A stretch of 64,000 bases of DNA from Cystobacter ferrugineus (GCF_001887355.1 NZ_MPIN01000002.1:968510-1032509); one strand, 5' to 3'; positions 16,990 to 26,690 are shown, counted from the first letter of the stretch. Numbers and translations are program-made. Notes: generated by a model not told the origin, from the sequence alone.

Positions 16990-19236
16990 TCAATACAACA
17001 AGGAGCGAATGGGGGTAGGTGATCTTCCGGGATGCCCATGGCCCAGTTGGCCGTGGGGATTGTTCCCCCAGGAGCGCAAGGAGCCGTCGGCGCCCACCGC
17101 CAGCGTATGGAGGGCGCCAGCGGCCACGGTCTCCACCCCGCTCAGCTCCAGCACCTGTACCGGCGCGAAGCGGGTGCTCGTGGTCCCGTCCCCCAACTGG
17201 CCGAAGGTGTTGATGCCCCAGGCCCACGCGGAGCCGTCGGTACTCACCACCAGCGAGTGGTTGAGGCCAGCGGACACGGCCGTCACCGCGCTCAGCCCTC
17301 GCACCCGTACCGGCACGGAGCTGTTACTCGTGGTCCCATCTCCCAGTTGACCGGAGTAGTTGGCCCCCCAGGCCCACACGCCGCCATCGGAGAGCCTCGC
17401 CACCGAGTGGTTGAAGCCAATGGAGATGCTCTCCACCCCACTCAACCCCAGCACCCGCACCGGCGCCAGGGCATTGCTCGTGGTTCCATCTCCCAATTGG
17501 CCAAAGGAATTGCCACCCCAGGCCCACACGCTGCCATCGGAGAGCCTCGCCACCGAGTGGTTGAGGCCAGCGGATACGGCAACCACGGCGCTCAGCCCTT
17601 GCACCCGCACCGGCACGGAACTGTTGCTCACGCTGCCATCCCCCAACTGGCCCTGTCTGTTGTAACCCCAGGTCCACACCGAGCCATCGGAGAGAACCGC
17701 CAGGGAGTGGGCGGAACCCGCGGCCACGGCCACCACCCCGCTCAGCTCTCGCACATGCAACGGCACGGGGCTGGCGTTCGTGGAGCCATGCCCGAGCTGG
17801 CCATCATAATTGTAGCCCCAGGTCCAGACGGTGCCGTCGGCGCGCAGCGCGAGCGAGTGGCCATCCCCCGCGGCCACGGCCACCACCCCGCTCAACTCCG
17901 GCACCCGCACCGGTGTGTCGCGATCCATCTGGGTCCCATCCCCCAGTTGGCCGTAGTAGTTGGCCCCCCAGGCCCACACGGTGCCGTCCGCGCGCAACGC
18001 CAGGGAGTGGGCGGAACCCGCGGCCACGGCCACCACTCCGCTCAACCCGCGCACCCGCACCGACGAGGAGAGATGGGTCGTGGAGCCATCTCCCCGCTGT
18101 CCATATTCGTTGGAACCCCAGGCCCACAGGGTGCCATCGAGGCGCAGCGCCAGCGAATAGAGCCCGCCAGCCGCCACGGCCACCACTCCGCGCAGGCCTT
18201 GCACCTGCCCCGGCAGGGCGCCGTATCCCACCGAGATGCCATTGCCCAGCTGGCCGGAGGTGTTGTTACCCCAGGCCCAGACGGTACCGTCGGAGAGCGC
18301 CACCATGGAGTGGGCCCAGCCCGCGGATACGGCCACCACCCCGCTCAACCCCTGGACCTGTTGCGGCAGCCAGCGGGTGGTCAGGATGTTTCCGTCTCCC
18401 AACTGGCCGGCGAAGTTGTCGCCCCAGGCCCACACGGTGCCGTCCGAGCGCACCGCCAGGGAGTGGTCGCCCCCCGCGGCCACGGCCACCACCCCACTCA
18501 GGTCCTCCAACCGCCAGGGTACGAAGTAACTCTGCTCTCCAGGGGCTCCACCCAGTTGGTCGAGGCTGTTGTCACCCCAGGCCCAGACGGAGCCATCGGA
18601 GCGCAGCGCCAGCGAGTGGTAGTCTCCCGCGGCCACGGCCACCACTCCACTCAACCCTTGCACCCGCACCGGCTCGGAGTGACTGTCCGACGTTCCATCT
18701 CCCAACTGGCCGGAGCTGTTGCCACCCCAGGCCCACACGGTGCCGTCATGGCGCAGCGCCAACGAATGGCTCTCGCCCGCGGACACGGCCACCACGCCGC
18801 GCAAACCTCGCACCCGCACCGGCTCGGAGTGGCTGTCCGACGTTCCATCCCCCAGTTGGCCGGAGCTGTTGCCACCCCAGGCCCAGACGGTGCCGTCATG
18901 GCGCAGCGCCAGCGAATGATTGGAGCCAGCGGCCACGGCCGCAATCCCTCTCAGCCCTTGTACCCGCACCGGCACATGGCGCGAAATCGTGGTCCCATCC
19001 CCCAATTGGCCGTCCGAGTTGTTACCCGCCGCCCAGACCGTCCCATCCAGACGCACGACCAGGGAATGATGCGTTCCCGCCGCGACACGGGCTCGAGCCC
19101 ACGAGTTCAGCAGAGAAGAGTCCTGCACCTCCAGCTCTTCGGAGACGCCGCCCGACTGCCCGCAGCCAACCACCAGCAAGACTCCGAGCCAGACTCCCAA
19201 CAGTCTGGTCATCCACCACGGCGTGCTGCTTTGCAT
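16990..19236 (-). CDS. RCC1-repeat lipoprotein with fourteen repeats (A)
   Basis: Exported 748-residue lipoprotein (signal ends VVGC). From about residue 50 the chain is fourteen RCC1 repeats of about 50 residues, each of the form AAGxxHSLALRxDGTVWAWG-N-GQLGDG. Fourteen is exactly two seven-bladed propellers, as in eukaryotic RCC1-type folds; in bacteria the role is probably binding or adhesion at the cell surface, but no ligand is known. Repeats 2 and 3 share nearly identical DNA (18661-18810 and 18811-18960), a recent duplication. A paralogue with the same layout is at 44032-46266. Start supported by AGGAGT 8 bp upstream. Confidence 0.92.
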   Translation of the reverse strand: MQSSTPWWMTRLLGVWLGVLLVVGCGQSGGVSEELEVQDSSLLNSWARARVAAGTHHSLVVRLDGTVWAAGNNSDGQLGDGTTISRHVPVRVQGLRGIAAVAAGSNHSLALRHDGTVWAWGGNSSGQLGDGTSDSHSEPVRVRGLRGVVAVSAGESHSLALRHDGTVWAWGGNSSGQLGDGTSDSHSEPVRVQGLSGVVAVAAGDYHSLALRSDGSVWAWGDNSLDQLGGAPGEQSYFVPWRLEDLSGVVAVAAGGDHSLAVRSDGTVWAWGDNFAGQLGDGNILTTRWLPQQVQGLSGVVAVSAGWAHSMVALSDGTVWAWGNNTSGQLGNGISVGYGALPGQVQGLRGVVAVAAGGLYSLALRLDGTLWAWGSNEYGQRGDGSTTHLSSSVRVRGLSGVVAVAAGSAHSLALRADGTVWAWGANYYGQLGDGTQMDRDTPVRVPELSGVVAVAAGDGHSLALRADGTVWTWGYNYDGQLGHGSTNASPVPLHVRELSGVVAVAAGSAHSLAVLSDGSVWTWGYNRQGQLGDGSVSNSSVPVRVQGLSAVVAVSAGLNHSVARLSDGSVWAWGGNSFGQLGDGTTSNALAPVRVLGLSGVESISIGFNHSVARLSDGGVWAWGANYSGQLGDGTTSNSSVPVRVRGLSAVTAVSAGLNHSLVVSTDGSAWAWGINTFGQLGDGTTSTRFAPVQVLELSGVETVAAGALHTLAVGADGSLRSWGNNPHGQLGHGHPGRSPTPIRSLLY
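18661..18960. repeat. 150-bp tandem repeat inside RCC1 gene A
   Basis: Two adjacent 150-bp units each encode one propeller blade with the shared peptide SGQLGDGTSDSHSEPVRV. The unit size equals one RCC1 repeat, so blade number can change without loss of frame. Confidence 0.8.
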
Positions 19237-19495
19237 TCCACGACTCCTGGTTCAACGGGGTTGGATGGAAACTCCCCCGTAGATAAAACAGGAAGCAGTG
19301 CAATACGAGACTTCCTATTTAATATCAAATTCTAAACAATTGAATTCCAATCCCATCACATTCCTCTGCGTGCAAGAAGGAGGGGAGGGTGAGGGAAGGA
19401 GCGGAGGGGCCGGGCGGCTGCGGGGGCCGTCCCTTCGCGCGCCGCGCCCGGGTGTGTAGAGTCGTGCCCCCCAACGAAGGGGGAGAGAAGACCGC
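19237..19495. promoter_or_regulatory. AT-rich divergent promoter region
   Basis: The bases at about 19300-19360 are strongly AT-rich (TATTTAATATCAAATTCTAA), in sharp contrast to their surroundings, and sit between the RCC1 gene and the divergent HExxH lipoprotein. This suggests promoter elements for one or both. A degenerate copy of the GGAGGGGCCG-type repeat lies at 19374-19418. Confidence 0.5.
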
Positions 19496-20779
19496 ATGCA
19501 CGGAATCGATGGAGCCGCTTCACGGGGGCTCCGACGCCTGTCGGCGCTCGCCCTGGCCCTCTTCCTGGCGACAGGGTGTCCCGGGGAAGAAGAGCCGCAG
19601 CCGACACCCGCCGGCGCGGTGACCGTCCAAGGCCAGGTGACGTACGACTTCGTCCCGGCCACCTATTGCTACACGGCCACCAGGCGCCTCGCGGCCCCCT
19701 TCGCCATCCTCGATTCCATGTACACCGCCTCGCGCGCGTTCCTGGCGGTGCGCCCCGTCACCCTCCCTCCCCTCAAGGTGAGCTGGAGCCCCAACAACGT
19801 CCCCCAGGAGGGGGATCCGGCGCTGGGCTTCATCACCACCTCGCGCTTCTCGGCGAGGGAGAATAAAATCTACATCCTGGGCAAGGCGGGCGCGGATACC
19901 GACGAGTTCGACTCCCACGTCATCGTCCACGAGTGGGGCCACTTCTTCGAGCAGAGCCTGTCGCGCGCGGACAGTCCGGGCGGCTTCCATGGCGCGGGGG
20001 ACATGTTGGATCCGCGCGTCGCCTTTGGCGAGGGTTATGGCAACGCGCTCGCGGCGATGCTCCTGCCGGAGTCCATCTACGCGGACACGGCTTGGCTCGG
20101 GCCCGGGGGAACCCTGAGCGCCTCCGGCTTCGATGCCGAGACCGAGCCGAGCCCCACGGATGATCCCCACCCCGGACCCTTCTCCGAGATGAGCATCCAG
20201 CGCCTTCTCTATGATCTGTACGACAGCGGCACGAGCGAGGCACATGACCGGATGACGGTGGACCTCGGAACGCTCTACGACGTGCTGGTGGGCCCCCAGA
20301 AGACAACGGAGGCCATGACGACCATCGGCTCGTTCGTGGCAGGGCTCAAGGACCAGCCGGGCGTGGACACGGCGGCGGTGGATGCCCTGCTCGCGCACTA
20401 CGAGATCGGCCCCATCACCACGCCCTGGGGCGACGGGGACTCGAAACTGAGCGATATGTACACCCCGGTCAGCCTGCTTCCCTACGCCGGCAGCGCCAAC
20501 CTGGACGGCGGCTATGAGTTCAACAAGAGGCAGCAGAACCAATACTTCGTGTTCTCGGGCAGTGGCGACCGGGTGACCGTGTCGGCTACGTCCGATGATG
20601 ACGTGAGCATCGCCGTCTACCACAAGGGCGCATGGGTGGCCGGAGCGGACCAGAGCCTCAGCGGCACGGAGACCTTCGACTTCCACGCCCAGACGGGCAG
20701 GCGCTATGTCGTGGTGCTGACGGGCTTCAAGTCGAGCCCGGGCGGCTACCCCGTCTCCGTCTCCATCACGAGCCCGTGA
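19496..20779 (+). CDS. Secreted lipoprotein with HExxH zinc-protease motif
   Basis: Lipoprotein of 427 residues (signal ends LFLATGC). The sequence VIVHEWGHFFEQSLSR at about residue 143 contains HExxH, the zinc-binding and catalytic motif of metallopeptidases, and is followed by AFGEGYGNALAAMLL, where a Glu could be the third ligand (gluzincin-like). The C-terminal ~110 residues are a beta-rich domain resembling the PPC/bacterial prepeptidase type (GSGDRVTVSATSDDDVSIAVY). Probable role: extracellular proteolysis during predation or nutrient release. The exact peptidase family is not assigned. It is followed after 34 bp by another lipoprotein gene in the same direction. Confidence 0.82.
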   Translation: MHGIDGAASRGLRRLSALALALFLATGCPGEEEPQPTPAGAVTVQGQVTYDFVPATYCYTATRRLAAPFAILDSMYTASRAFLAVRPVTLPPLKVSWSPNNVPQEGDPALGFITTSRFSARENKIYILGKAGADTDEFDSHVIVHEWGHFFEQSLSRADSPGGFHGAGDMLDPRVAFGEGYGNALAAMLLPESIYADTAWLGPGGTLSASGFDAETEPSPTDDPHPGPFSEMSIQRLLYDLYDSGTSEAHDRMTVDLGTLYDVLVGPQKTTEAMTTIGSFVAGLKDQPGVDTAAVDALLAHYEIGPITTPWGDGDSKLSDMYTPVSLLPYAGSANLDGGYEFNKRQQNQYFVFSGSGDRVTVSATSDDDVSIAVYHKGAWVAGADQSLSGTETFDFHAQTGRRYVVVLTGFKSSPGGYPVSVSITSP

Positions 20780-20813
20780 CCGGGCGCGCCCCCCAACAAG
20801 GACAGGACCACCG

Positions 20814-21296
20814 ATGAATCACATGACCTGGGTCATCCTCGCGAGTTGCCTGGCACTGGGAGCGTGCGCTCCCGCGGCGAAGTCCACCCCTCCCGTCGAG
20901 CCCGTGCAGGGCAAGATGGAGGCCCCGGTGACGGTGCGGACGGAGTGGGGAGAGCGAAGCGCGCGGGTCACCCTGCGCTTCAACGCGCCGGCCAGCGACG
21001 TCCGGGTGAGCGTGCGGGGCGTGGACGGGCTGAGCGTGGGCGGTGAGCCGACGCTCGTCGAGGGCGCCCGCTTCGACACGGGTGCGACCGCCCACTTCGA
21101 CGTGGCCTACACCCCGGGCAAGGGCTGCTCCCACCTGGTCGTCGCCGTGGTGGGCTCGTTCCAGGGCACCTCCCTCTCGCGCGTGGCCAGCTTCGCGGTG
21201 GGCTCGCCCACGGTCGAGCAGCAGCGGCGCTCGGGCAGCGTCATCACCGACAGCGAGGGCGAGCGCATCAAGGTGATGCCGGGCGGCGAGCGGTAG
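20814..21296 (+). CDS. Small lipoprotein downstream of HExxH lipoprotein
   Basis: Lipoprotein of 160 residues (signal MNHMTWVILASCLALGAC). The mature part looks like a single Ig-like or beta-sandwich domain (VTVRTEWGERSARVTLRFNA) with no catalytic residue pattern. The 34-bp gap to the HExxH gene with an AAGGACAGGACC ribosome site indicates one operon; it could be a partner or chaperone of that protease, which is inference only. Confidence 0.75.
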   Translation: MNHMTWVILASCLALGACAPAAKSTPPVEPVQGKMEAPVTVRTEWGERSARVTLRFNAPASDVRVSVRGVDGLSVGGEPTLVEGARFDTGATAHFDVAYTPGKGCSHLVVAVVGSFQGTSLSRVASFAVGSPTVEQQRRSGSVITDSEGERIKVMPGGER

Positions 21297-21320
21297 GGTC
21301 CCTGCCGCCGGGCTGGCCCG

Positions 21321-23939
21321 CTAGGGCAGGAACTCGACGTACCCTTCCGTTCCATGCACGCGGATGCGTTGCCCATCCTGGATCAGCCTGGTCGCCTGCT
21401 CCACGCCGACGACGGCCGGCAAGCCGTATTCCCGGGCGATCACCGCGCCATGGGTCATCAGTCCCCCCACCTCGGTCACCAGGCCCTTGATGGACACGAA
21501 CAAGGGCGTCCAGCTCGGGTCCGTGAAGGAGGTGACCAAGATATCCCCCTCTGCCAGATCAGCGTCGGCCATGTCCAAGAGGACGCGGGCTCGTCCCTCC
21601 ACCACGCCGGAGGAGACCGGTAGACCGACGAGGGCTCCGGCGGGGAGATCGGCTCGTTTGTACGCACCTGCGACGATTTCACCATCGGACGTGATGACCC
21701 GCGGTGGCGTCAGCTTCCGGTATCGTTCGTGCTCGTCCTTTCGTCGGCTGACGATCTGGCCATCCAGCCGGTTCGTGCGCACGACTTCGCGAAGCTCCTG
21801 GAAGGTGAGATAGTAGATGTCTTCCTTTTCATGGAGCACGTGGGCCCGCACGAGCTGATCGGCTTCCTTCAGCAAGGCCTGCTTGCAGAGGAAGTAGTGA
21901 TTGACGATGAAGTATTTCGGGTACTCACGGTAGCCGATGAAGTTCCGGAGCCGGCTGATCATCCGTTGCGCTTCTCCGGCTTTTTGCTCCCCATCCGGCA
22001 ATTGCTTCAATCGCGCCAGGAGTTCCTGTTCCTTCTTCGAGGCCTCCTGCCGCCCCTGCTCGAACTTCCGGCTGCCGGCCCCGGGCTCGAAGGTCTTGAT
22101 GTTGCTGAGGAGCAAGGGGACGAGGGTCGTGGGTCTTTCGCGCCAACGCGTCCTCGTCACATCGATTTCCCCGACGCATCGCATGCCAAACCTGTCGAGA
22201 TAAGCGGAGATGGCGTCGTGGGCTGCCTGTCCACTCTCCAACCGGGCCAGGCCCTCCAAGAAGCCCTCATCCTTGGTATTTCGCAGGTATTCGACCACCT
22301 CCGGATGAGGCCGGATCGCGTCCGCGACGTCCAGCAGCGCCAGCCCCATTTCCGAGGTGATGTTGTTCGGCACGGATTGAGAGAGGGTGTCCGCGGCGTT
22401 CTTCTCGCCCAACCACGCCATCATCTTCTCGTTGATCCAAGACGAAGCGTTCATGCCTGCCATGATCACGCTGAAGCTCCGTGGTTCGAGCAAGCTCTTC
22501 CTCAAGTGCTGAATGTCTTCCAGGATGAAATCCAGTAGTTCCATTCCGGATTTCGTTTGGATGTTCCGCTTCAGCGCTTCGATCGACGTCTGGCTGTGCG
22601 CGATCAAATCGGCGACGATCGCCGGATCGTCGTCGATAGGCGGGTGGGAACCCGCGGGCGACATACCTGGCTTGCCTTGAGCGGGACCCGGTGCTGGTGG
22701 ATCCGCGGGCGACGGTTCGATGAAATCGCCCCGCTCGATGAGGGTCATGAGGGCGTCCTTGATGAGCGGATCGGATCGGCCCAGGACATCCAACACGACG
22801 CCCCGGCTGGCCGGTGAAGCCAGCTCCTTCGTGACATCGACGAACAACCTCCCACCCGCCGCATACATGGGGCGAGCGGCGGTCAACTGCCACAAGGACA
22901 GCCCCAAGGGCTTCATGGGGTCGGTCATCATTTGTTGATGGCCGACGGATATGAAGACGTGGTTGCCTCGATCGCCCACATCCGGGATGGGGTACAGGGT
23001 CGTGATGGGCCGGCTCTGGACGATGTAGAACGCGTCGTCGACCAGGCACCATTCGATGTCCTGGGGATGACCGAAGTGCCCTTCGATCCGCCTGCCCAGG
23101 CGCTCGAGCCGCACGAGCTGCTCATCCGTCAGCACGGGGCTGTTCTGCCGCTCGGGCTCGAGCGCCCGTTCCTGCGTACCGCCATCCGCCAAGGCCCAGG
23201 TAGCCAGCTTCTTGGTGGCGACCGTCTTCTCGGTGACCTGGCCGTTGCGCACCTTGTAGCCATCGGCGTTCACCAGGCCGGAGACCAAGGCCTCACCGAG
23301 GCCGAAGCCAGCCTCGATGGATGACACCTTCCGGTTCGATGTCATTGGATCGGCCGTGAACAAGGTTCCGGCCGCCTGCGGGACGACCATTTTCTGCACC
23401 ACCACCGCCATGTGGACCTTGCGGTGGTCGAAGCCGTGTCGAAGGCGGTAGGTGACCGCCCGCTCGGTGAAGAGCGACGCCCAGCACCGGCTGACGTGCG
23501 TCAGGATCGCCGGCTTCCCGATGACGTTCAGGTACGTGTCCTGCTGGCCCGCGAAGGAAGCCGTCGGCAAATCCTCCGCCGTCGCGCTGGACCGGACGGC
23601 ATAGGCAGCTTGCTCGCCAAGCCTGGAAAGGAAGCGGGTGATCGCTTCCTGAACGTCTTCAGGGATGGCCATCCCTTCGATGATCGTGCGGATCTCCGCG
23701 CTGAGCTCCCGGATTCCATCCCGGTCTTCCGCCTTCAGACGCGACAATCGATCGAGCCATTCGCCCATCGTCGGCGCTTCTCCCAGGATCCGTTTGAAGG
23801 CCTCGGTCGAAACGCAAAAGCCATCCGGCACGCGGATCCCTTCCAGACTGGAAAGTTCCCCCAGGCTCGCGCCTTTCCCCCCGACAACCATGATTCGGGT
23901 TCGGTCGACCTCCTGGAAACCAAGCACGTAAGCTCGCAT
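21321..23939 (-). CDS. rph: Rifampicin phosphotransferase
   Basis: ATP-dependent enzyme of the PEP-synthase superfamily that phosphorylates and inactivates rifamycins. It has 872 residues against about 865 for characterised Rph. The N-terminal ATP-binding domain starts YVLGFQEVDRTRIMVVGGKG and includes YAVRSSATAEDLPTASFAGQ; a rifamycin-binding middle region follows; the swivelling His domain has GGLMTHGAVIAREYGLPAVV with the phospho-histidine at residue 830, and the chain ends GQRIRVHGTEGYVEFLP. ATG at 23939 has a GGAGGAGAAGG ribosome site. GC looks lower than in the neighbours, suggesting acquisition. It is monocistronic. Myxobacteria share habitat with rifamycin-producing actinomycetes. Confidence 0.93.
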   Translation of the reverse strand: MRAYVLGFQEVDRTRIMVVGGKGASLGELSSLEGIRVPDGFCVSTEAFKRILGEAPTMGEWLDRLSRLKAEDRDGIRELSAEIRTIIEGMAIPEDVQEAITRFLSRLGEQAAYAVRSSATAEDLPTASFAGQQDTYLNVIGKPAILTHVSRCWASLFTERAVTYRLRHGFDHRKVHMAVVVQKMVVPQAAGTLFTADPMTSNRKVSSIEAGFGLGEALVSGLVNADGYKVRNGQVTEKTVATKKLATWALADGGTQERALEPERQNSPVLTDEQLVRLERLGRRIEGHFGHPQDIEWCLVDDAFYIVQSRPITTLYPIPDVGDRGNHVFISVGHQQMMTDPMKPLGLSLWQLTAARPMYAAGGRLFVDVTKELASPASRGVVLDVLGRSDPLIKDALMTLIERGDFIEPSPADPPAPGPAQGKPGMSPAGSHPPIDDDPAIVADLIAHSQTSIEALKRNIQTKSGMELLDFILEDIQHLRKSLLEPRSFSVIMAGMNASSWINEKMMAWLGEKNAADTLSQSVPNNITSEMGLALLDVADAIRPHPEVVEYLRNTKDEGFLEGLARLESGQAAHDAISAYLDRFGMRCVGEIDVTRTRWRERPTTLVPLLLSNIKTFEPGAGSRKFEQGRQEASKKEQELLARLKQLPDGEQKAGEAQRMISRLRNFIGYREYPKYFIVNHYFLCKQALLKEADQLVRAHVLHEKEDIYYLTFQELREVVRTNRLDGQIVSRRKDEHERYRKLTPPRVITSDGEIVAGAYKRADLPAGALVGLPVSSGVVEGRARVLLDMADADLAEGDILVTSFTDPSWTPLFVSIKGLVTEVGGLMTHGAVIAREYGLPAVVGVEQATRLIQDGQRIRVHGTEGYVEFLP

Positions 23940-24017
23940 TCCTTCTCCTCCCTCATCGAATGGCGCCACTATAGGCCCGAGGGGGCTCGCGTGCCGGGGC
24001 CAGCCTCGCACCTGTGG

Positions 24018-24554
24018 CTAAGGTATCCAGCCGGGCAACGCGGCGGCCTGCTTCACCCAGGCTGCCACCTGGGCCTCGTCGAGCCCGTCGTCTTCGCGGA
24101 TGTCGAGGTAGCGCGTGTTCTTGTCCTTGCTGGTGCCGGGCGGGAGCGGTCTCAGTGACGTGCCGCGGAAGAAGGTCACCTTGACGTAGTGGGTGAAGAC
24201 GTGGAACCCCAGGAACCAGCCCTGGCCTTCGATGCCGTACAACGGCGTGTTCCACTTCACGGCCTTGCGCACGTTGGGCACGTTCCGCACGATGAGCGCG
24301 TCGAGCCAGCGCCCGACGTCACTCTTCCAGCCCGGCATCGCGGCGATGTACGCCTGCACCGGGGCGTCGCCGTCGGCCTTCGCGATTTGCGGATTGCCGC
24401 CTGAAAGGAGTTTCACCGGCCTGGCCTCACTCGCACGGGGCCTGGCCTTGGTGCCTGCCTTCGGCGTGGACTTGGAGCTGGTGGCTGGCTTGCGCGGCTT
24501 GCTTGCGCGCGACGTGCCCTTGGCCTTGGGCTTCGCCTTGCTCTCGGTCATCAT
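24018..24554 (-). CDS. DUF1801 domain protein
   Basis: Cytoplasmic protein of 178 residues. A Lys/Ala/Pro-rich, positively charged N-terminal tail (about residues 1-55) leads to a DUF1801 (YdhG-like) domain with YIAAMPGWKSDVGRWLDALI, KAVKWNTPLYGIEGQGWFLG and a C-terminal DIREDDGLDEAQVAAWVKQA. ATG at 24554 (or 24551) follows AAAGGGACGA. The frame is open to a GTG at 24623 whose extra residues (DEHLEQLEKHLTRKGR) would overlap the LysR gene end, so the true start could be further upstream. Function of DUF1801 is unknown. Confidence 0.82.
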   Translation of the reverse strand: MMTESKAKPKAKGTSRASKPRKPATSSKSTPKAGTKARPRASEARPVKLLSGGNPQIAKADGDAPVQAYIAAMPGWKSDVGRWLDALIVRNVPNVRKAVKWNTPLYGIEGQGWFLGFHVFTHYVKVTFFRGTSLRPLPPGTSKDKNTRYLDIREDDGLDEAQVAAWVKQAAALPGWIP

Positions 24555-24612
24555 TCGTCCCTTTCTCGTCAGATGTTTCTCGAGTTGCTCCAGGTGTTCA
24601 TCCCAGAGCCGT

Positions 24613-25500
24613 TCATCGTACACCCAGCATGATGGAGCGTGATTCCTCGAACCGCTCGGCGAGGAAGCCCATCAACGCGCGTACCCGCGGCACCTTCCGG
24701 GCCTCGCGCGAGGCCACGAGCCATACGTCCTCCAGGGGCAGCTCCACCTCCGGGAGGACGGGCCGCAGTTCCGGGTGGAGAATGGCCAGCGCGCAAGGCA
24801 GCGCCGCCACGCCCTGATGGGCGACCACCGCGCCCGCCACGGCCACGGCCGCGTTGCTGCGAAAGACGAAGCGCCCGGCACCCCACTCCTCCAACCAGCG
24901 CAACTGCGGCATGCGCGAGAGCGCCGCGTCGAAGCCCACCACCTGATGGTTCGCCAGATCTCCCGGTGAGCGCAGGGGCGCGGCGCGCTCCAGGTAGCGT
25001 GAGCTGGCGTAGAGCCTCCACGCGAGCTGCCCCGTCTTGCGAGCCACCAGTGAGCTCCCCTTGGGTCGCACCGTGCGCACGCCCAGGTCCGCCTCCTGGC
25101 GCGTCAGGTCCAGCAGCCGCGTGTCGGTGGACAACTCCACGCGCACCCCCGGGTGGCGCTCCCGGAAGCGTGCCAGCCAGGGATTGAGGAACGCGACGAA
25201 GCCATCTCCGGTGGTCAGGCGCACCGGCCCCTCGAGCAGTCCCTCCTCGTGCTTCAGCCCACGCTCGGCGCTGTGGAGCTGGGACTCGATGGCCGCGGCG
25301 GTGCGCACCAGCGCCCGGCCCTCGGGCGTCAGCCGGACGCCCTCGGGGACACGGGCGAGCAGCCGGGTGCCCAGGCGCCGCTCCAGCGCCGTCATCCGGC
25401 GGCCCACGGTGGAGGTGACGACGCCCAGCGCGCGAGCCGCCGCGGACAGCGAGCCGGCCCGCTCCACGGTGAGGAGGTAACGGAGATCATCCCAGTTCAT
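24613..25500 (-). CDS. LysR-family regulator divergent from an epimerase
   Basis: LysR regulator of 295 residues. Starts MNWDDLRYLLTVERAGSLSA at ATG 25500, with the helix-turn-helix in SAAARALGVVTSTVGRRMTA; the effector domain runs from about residue 90 to the end. It lacks the usual SxxLTxA pattern only slightly. Divergent, with 125 bp between starts, from the NAD-dependent epimerase gene at 25626, which it probably controls. Confidence 0.88.
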   Translation of the reverse strand: MNWDDLRYLLTVERAGSLSAAARALGVVTSTVGRRMTALERRLGTRLLARVPEGVRLTPEGRALVRTAAAIESQLHSAERGLKHEEGLLEGPVRLTTGDGFVAFLNPWLARFRERHPGVRVELSTDTRLLDLTRQEADLGVRTVRPKGSSLVARKTGQLAWRLYASSRYLERAAPLRSPGDLANHQVVGFDAALSRMPQLRWLEEWGAGRFVFRSNAAVAVAGAVVAHQGVAALPCALAILHPELRPVLPEVELPLEDVWLVASREARKVPRVRALMGFLAERFEESRSIMLGVR

Positions 25501-25625
25501 TCGGAGGCCCTTGCATGGATGCAACACCAGTTTGCCCGTGTGGCGTGTGATGCAACAGGGGCGATACCCAGGAGGCCCACGAGGGCGGCCCACGCCGGGC
25601 GCCCACGCACACGGAGGCACCATCC

Positions 25626-26690
25626 ATGAAGACGGCATTCGTCACCGGCTCCACCGGACTGCTCGGCAACAACCTGGTTCGCCTGCTCACGTCTCGAGGA
25701 GTGAGGGTGAAAGCGCTGATTCGCTCGCCCGAAAGGGCGCGGAAGCTGCTGGCCGGCGTGCCGGTGGAGCTCGTCGAGGGCGACCTGGAGAACGTGGAGT
25801 CCTTCGCGCCCGCGATGCGGGAGGCGGACGTGCTCTTCCACACCGCCGCCTACTTCCGGGACAGCTACAAGGGAGGCAGCCACGCCGCGGGGTTGATGCG
25901 CATCAACGTGGAGGGCACGCGCGCACTGCTGGAGGCAGCGTACCGGCAAGGCGTGCGGCGGGTGGTGCACACCAGCTCCATCGCCGTGCTGGCGCCCCGT
26001 CCAGGCCACCCGCTCATCAACGAAACGATGCGGCGCGACGCGGAGCTCGAGCCGGACGCCTATTACCGTTCGAAAATCCTCGCGGACCAGGAGGTGGACG
26101 CCGCCCTGGAGCGCCACCCGGATCTGCACGCCTCGCTGGTGCTGCCAGGCTTCATGAACGGACCGGGCGATTCGGGCCCCACGACGGCGGGACAGCTCGT
26201 CCTGGACTTCCTGCACGGCCGGTTGCCCGGCGTCATCAACACGCGCTTCGCCTACGTGGATGCGCGGGACGTGGCCGCCGCACTGGTGGCCGCCGCCGAG
26301 AAGGGATTGCGAGGCGAGCGCTACCTGGCGGCGGGCAGGGACCTGCACGTGGGTGAAGCGCTCGCGGTGCTCTCTTCGGTGACGGGACTCCCGGCGCCGG
26401 AGCGGCAGGTCCCGGATGTGCTGCTGGGGACGCTGGCATTGCTGAACGAGACCTGGGCAAGGCTCTCCGGGCGCCCGGTGCTGGTGAGCTGGCAGGGCTT
26501 CCGCACGCTGCGCCGCGAGCGGACGAACACGGCCTTCGACTCATCCAAGGCCGAGCGACTCCTGGGCATCCGCTTCCGGCCACTCGAAGAAACCTTCACG
26601 GATGCCGTGGAGTGGTTCGCCACGAACGGATACGTGGACCGAGCGCGCCTGCCTCGGGCCGTCGCCTCGCCCGTTCCGCGGGTGTCCTGA
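25626..26690 (+). CDS. NAD(P)-dependent epimerase/dehydratase (extended SDR)
   Basis: Extended short-chain dehydrogenase of 354 residues resembling dihydroflavonol-4-reductase/HpnA-type proteins. The cofactor motif TGSTGLLGNNLVRLL is at the N-terminus; Arg in LIRSPERAR suggests NADP preference; the active site has HTSSIAVL (Ser) and YYRSK (YxxxK). GGAGG lies 9 bp before ATG 25626. The substrate is unknown; divergent LysR control is likely. Confidence 0.9.
   Translation: MKTAFVTGSTGLLGNNLVRLLTSRGVRVKALIRSPERARKLLAGVPVELVEGDLENVESFAPAMREADVLFHTAAYFRDSYKGGSHAAGLMRINVEGTRALLEAAYRQGVRRVVHTSSIAVLAPRPGHPLINETMRRDAELEPDAYYRSKILADQEVDAALERHPDLHASLVLPGFMNGPGDSGPTTAGQLVLDFLHGRLPGVINTRFAYVDARDVAAALVAAAEKGLRGERYLAAGRDLHVGEALAVLSSVTGLPAPERQVPDVLLGTLALLNETWARLSGRPVLVSWQGFRTLRRERTNTAFDSSKAERLLGIRFRPLEETFTDAVEWFATNGYVDRARLPRAVASPVPRVS

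Noticed and set aside
17000-19230. Regularly spaced 150-bp repeats that could suggest a CRISPR-like or satellite array
   Set aside because: The spacing equals one RCC1 blade and the reading frame is continuous; no CRISPR repeats or cas genes are present in the window.
17032-19335. 767-codon frame antisense to RCC1 gene A, and a similar one over gene B
   Set aside because: Apparent repeats in it are only the reverse complement of the RCC1 repeats.
23982-24001. Possible rifamycin-associated element upstream of rph (GGGGCTCGCGTGCCGGGGCC)
   Set aside because: It shares only the GGGGCT and GGCC edges with the actinomycete 19-bp element and is not a good inverted repeat.
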